Shown here piece by piece: positions 4,813-7,171 of a stretch of 7,171 bases of DNA. Each line of letters begins with the position of its first letter. The stretch's first letter is position 1. Made by a program: the position numbers and the translations under genes. Source of the DNA: an uncultured Bacteroidales bacterium. GTDB lineage: Bacteria > Bacteroidota > Bacteroidia > Bacteroidales > F082. The stretch lies in the NCBI GenBank assembly GCA_937877465.1, contig CALFIT010000211.1:1-7171 (forward strand), written 5' to 3'. The notes under the pieces are model-generated. The model saw only the letters and a list, made by a program, of their open reading frames with translations. It did no database searches and was not told the origin of the DNA.

Positions 4813-5733
4813 ATGTTTATGAAAATGAAAAAATCCATTTGGCTTTTCGCCCTTGCGTTGGCGCTGACCGCCTGCGGACAAACCGATAATACCGAAAACG
4901 AAAAGCAAGAACAACCTCAACAAAAAGAGGTCAAAGTGCCTCAGGGCGTGCCCGTTGCACCTATGCCGCAGATTCCCGTGCAGGAAAAAGGTGCCGCTTT
5001 TGGCGACGGCCTCTCGCAATCCAACGTTCCCGTGCTGAAGTTAGAGGAGGGCAAACCACTTGATTTCAGTCAGATGAATGGCAAGAAAAAGACCTTGGAA
5101 GAAATGGCCACGGAGCAAATCGACAGCATCCGTTATCGCGCCGAGCAGGGCAGGGCCGACTATCAGACCATGTTGGGTACATGCTACGAAAACGGCTGGG
5201 GTGTCGAAATGGACGTGAACGAAGCCTACAAATGGTACACCAAGGCGGCCAACCAGGACAACCCCGCCGCTTGCAACTCGTTGGGCAACTTCTACCGTAT
5301 GGGAACCGCTGTGAAAGCTGACCCCAACAAAGCCTTCGAGTGCTACAAGAAAGGCGCGGCAGGCCACGATGCCCAAGCTATGCTCAACCTCGGCAACTGC
5401 CATTACTACGGCATGGGTGTGGAGAAGGACGAGAAGACCGCCGTCAAATGGTGGAAAGACGCCGCCGATGCGGGTAATGCCTATGCCTTGGCGCAGATGG
5501 GCGACTGCTATTACTACGGCATTGGTGTGGAGAAAGACCTCCAAAAAGCCGTCGAATACCTGAGCCAAGCTGCCGACAAGAACGTTTCGAGTGCGCAATA
5601 CCGCCTCGGCCTCCTCTATTTCTCCGGCAACGGCGTGCAACAAGACCAAAGCTATGCCGAGCTGCTGATGCGCAAGGCCCGCGACGGCGGAGACAAGGAA
5701 GCGCAGGATTTCTTGGATAGGAATTTCAAGTAG
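4813..5733 (+). CDS. Sel1-repeat lipoprotein
   Basis: This 306-residue protein has a type II signal peptide (MKKSIWLFALALALTAC), lipobox LTAC and acylated Cys21. A low-complexity Gln/Glu/Pro linker (about 22-60) follows, then five Sel1-type repeats. The conserved LG/MG dipeptides lie at 121, 157, 193, 229 and 265, an exact 36-residue period, with YYGxGVEKD turns and AVKWWKDAAD helices. Sel1 repeats are alpha-alpha solenoids that mediate protein-protein contacts, so the partner rather than a reaction defines the role; none is identifiable. Acidic residues soon after the Cys (DNTENE) could act as a Bacteroidota surface-export signal, but this is uncertain. The start may be Met1, Met3 (4819) or Met5 (4825). 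It begins 19 nt after the toxin stop and may depend on read-through or on the imperfect -7 box TTAGTTTG (4794-4801). Confidence 0.88.
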   Translation: MFMKMKKSIWLFALALALTACGQTDNTENEKQEQPQQKEVKVPQGVPVAPMPQIPVQEKGAAFGDGLSQSNVPVLKLEEGKPLDFSQMNGKKKTLEEMATEQIDSIRYRAEQGRADYQTMLGTCYENGWGVEMDVNEAYKWYTKAANQDNPAACNSLGNFYRMGTAVKADPNKAFECYKKGAAGHDAQAMLNLGNCHYYGMGVEKDEKTAVKWWKDAADAGNAYALAQMGDCYYYGIGVEKDLQKAVEYLSQAADKNVSSAQYRLGLLYFSGNGVQQDQSYAELLMRKARDGGDKEAQDFLDRNFK

Positions 5734-5740
5734 AAAAGAC

Positions 5741-5769
5741 TTGAGTTTTCGAAAAAACCCCTAACTTTG
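5741..5769 (+). promoter_or_regulatory. Promoter directly abutting the TPR lipoprotein gene
   Basis: TTG at 5741-5743, an 18-nt spacer, and TAACTTTG at 5762-5769. Six bases (CGCTGT) separate it from the ATG at 5776, so the mRNA is predicted to be leaderless or nearly so, as at 1229-1257. It begins 7 nt after the Sel1 gene's stop codon, so this gene is probably transcribed on its own. Confidence 0.7.
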
Positions 5770-5775
5770 CGCTGT

Positions 5776-7171
5776 ATGAAAATACGGCATTGTTGCATAG
5801 CATTGTTGTTGGGGTTGGCCGCAATGGCGGCTTGCTCACCATCGGTGAAGGTCGTTGAGCTTGTCGAAACGCCGTCCCCCGAGTTATCCGCCATCGACAG
5901 CCTCATGTGGCGGCAGCCGGATAGCGCTTTGACGGTGATGTTGGAGTTTGCGGGGAGCACTGAGGCGGATAGTCTGGATGTGTTTAATGGGCACTATTGC
6001 CAGGTGCTGATTGCGGAGTTGCTTTACAAGAACTATAAGAAGCAAAGCAATAGGGATGACGTGCTGCAGGCGGTGGATTATTTTGATTCTATTGTGGCGG
6101 CGGATGGATATAAGACGGACAGGCGTAAAGCGGACGCACGCGGTGCGTCCCTACGGGAACGGAATGTGTTTTTGGATGCACGGGCGCATTATATTAATGG
6201 TGCGGGGTTTTATGAACAAGGAAATGTGGTACATGCATGTTCAGAGTACTTAAAGGCAGTAGAAGTAATGGAAGAATACTATGAAGAAAAGGCACTGATT
6301 GGAAAAAGGGCCGTGTTTATGTTCTATGCTCACAATCGACTTTTTGAACTATTTTCCGCACAGTTTATGATGGATCCTGCACTTTCTTGTGGTGAAAAAG
6401 CTTTGGAATTTTGCCAAAATGAACCCTCCTTATCTAAGGAGATACCCAATCTTTATTCTCATATTGGAAAACAATATGAGAAAAAGGGAGAGAAAGAAAT
6501 CGCAAGAAACTATTATGGGTTGGCCACAGAAGGGTTGTCTGATATTAATAGCCTTGTTTATCGGGATGCTGTTTCTATCAAGGCACTTTCTGACTATAAT
6601 TCGGGGTTAGGAGCTGATTCTTCATTAACTGCGATAAAACAAGTACTTGCCTATGCGAATACTGAAAAGGAAAAGCTAACTCGTTTTTTGACAATAGGTG
6701 TCATTTTTACCGTTGAACGATTCTTTGATTCTGCATTGTATTATTTGGAACCTGTGTTTGAGAACGAGGATAATGTATCTTTACAAATACAGGCTGTAGA
6801 ATACCTACTTGTCAATTATGACAATCTTGGAAATAAGGAAAAGTCGAATGAATGTACACGTTTCTTGGCTGATTTCAAGAAAACCGAGGGGGAAAACAAA
6901 GCGATGGTTTCAAAACTTGAAGATTTATTCAAGGAATACATGAACCAAAAACAGCAGAAAGAAGCTGAAGAAATACGAGAAAAGTCCATTAAAAAAACAA
7001 TTGGCATCATTGTACCTATTGCCATTATGGTTGCATTGGCCATCATTGTTTTGGCGAAATTTAAGAGCAAGAAACTATTGAAAAAGCAACAAGAAGAAGC
7101 AGATAGAATGCTTGGGGAAACAGAGCAAGAACATGAGAAGGAATTGAGATTGTGGCAAGCTGAAGCTGACA
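5776..7171 (+). CDS. TPR-like lipoprotein with transmembrane and coiled-coil segments (3' end cut off)
   Basis: An open frame runs 465 codons to the right edge. The N-terminus MKIRHCCIALLLGLAAMAAC is a signal peptide with a MAAC lipobox (Cys20). Then AIDSLMWRQPDSALTVMLEF starts a helical-repeat region of tetratricopeptide type (about 45-390; for example FLDARAHYINGAGFYEQGNV and LYSHIGKQYEKKGEKEIARN). A charged coiled coil precedes a membrane helix at about 409-429 (IGIIVPIAIMVALAIIVLA), followed by KFKSKKLLKK and another coiled coil. The positive charge after the helix suggests a periplasmic repeat domain and a cytoplasmic C-terminus. Related Bacteroidales proteins may end in a DNA-binding or signalling domain, but that part lies outside the window. 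Two REP-like hairpins are read in frame in the N-terminal third. The 5' third is GC-richer than the rest. Confidence 0.85.
   Translation, partial: MKIRHCCIALLLGLAAMAACSPSVKVVELVETPSPELSAIDSLMWRQPDSALTVMLEFAGSTEADSLDVFNGHYCQVLIAELLYKNYKKQSNRDDVLQAVDYFDSIVAADGYKTDRRKADARGASLRERNVFLDARAHYINGAGFYEQGNVVHACSEYLKAVEVMEEYYEEKALIGKRAVFMFYAHNRLFELFSAQFMMDPALSCGEKALEFCQNEPSLSKEIPNLYSHIGKQYEKKGEKEIARNYYGLATEGLSDINSLVYRDAVSIKALSDYNSGLGADSSLTAIKQVLAYANTEKEKLTRFLTIGVIFTVERFFDSALYYLEPVFENEDNVSLQIQAVEYLLVNYDNLGNKEKSNECTRFLADFKKTEGENKAMVSKLEDLFKEYMNQKQQKEAEEIREKSIKKTIGIIVPIAIMVALAIIVLAKFKSKKLLKKQQEEADRMLGETEQEHEKELRLWQAEAD
5850..5873. repeat. REP-like repeat inside the TPR lipoprotein gene, first
   Basis: This 24-bp sequence contains GTTGAGCTTGTCGAAAC, which I recognise as the core of a repeat found many times in various bacterial genomes. 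GG-CGTT at its left pairs with AACGCC at its right with one bulged T, a feature of REP hairpins. It is translated as VVELVET just after the lipobox, in the linker before the helical repeats. Confidence 0.6.
6132..6150. repeat. REP-like hairpin inside the TPR lipoprotein gene, second
   Basis: GGACGCAC and GTGCGTCC are perfect 8-bp arms around a GCG loop, followed by CTACGGG. It is read in frame as part of KADARGASLRER, a basic stretch between two helices that looks foreign to the repeat domain. It does not break the frame. Confidence 0.65.

Noticed and set aside
5041..5649. Minus-strand open frame of 202 codons opposite the Sel1 gene
   Set aside because: Its apparent internal repetition is only the 36-residue Sel1 periodicity seen in reverse.
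5652..5960. Minus-strand open frame containing GVSTSSTTFTDG
   Set aside because: This peptide is a translation of the REP-like repeat at 5850-5873, and the frame runs against two real genes.

Overview
The window looks like chromosomal DNA from a Bacteroidota species, probably of the order Bacteroidales. The evidence is several promoters with the TAnnTTTG -7 element of that phylum, no Shine-Dalgarno sequences, AT-rich leaders, and a gene set typical of the group (HYC_CC_PP protein, TonB-dependent receptor with a carboxypeptidase-regulatory-like N-terminus, DUF2683/YafQ toxin-antitoxin, Sel1 lipoprotein, TPR-transmembrane-coiled-coil protein). I cannot name the genus.

Layout. 1-541 (minus): N-terminal 180 residues of a nitroreductase-family flavoprotein, running off the left edge. 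542-1134: divergent intergenic DNA, then a small Xre-type helix-turn-helix regulator, preceded by a short ORF whose reading frame is broken. The regulator lies between two exact copies of a 25-bp repeat. 1263-4232: a small His/Cys-rich HYC_CC_PP-family protein and a large TonB-dependent receptor, together a probable outer-membrane metal-related uptake locus. They are separated by 246 bp packed with palindromic elements, including a REPIN-like doublet. 4314-4793: a compact AT-rich antitoxin/YafQ toxin operon. 4813-5733: a Sel1-repeat lipoprotein. 5776-7171: a TPR-like lipoprotein with a second membrane segment and coiled coil, running off the right edge.

How they fit together. The clearest functional pair is HYC_CC_PP plus TonB receptor. 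The toxin-antitoxin pair is a self-contained module, probably acquired, inserted just before the Sel1 gene. The two rightmost genes are envelope lipoproteins with helical repeats and show no obvious pathway link.

The least ordinary content is the repeat and leader architecture: heptamer arrays ending at the start codons of two genes on opposite strands; a 25-bp box at the same distance upstream of two promoters; promoters whose -7 box is only 5-6 nt from the ATG (possible leaderless mRNAs); and two REP-like hairpins read in frame inside the last gene. I see no rRNA, tRNA, CRISPR array, transposase gene or strong intrinsic terminator. I did not find a clearly new multi-gene system.
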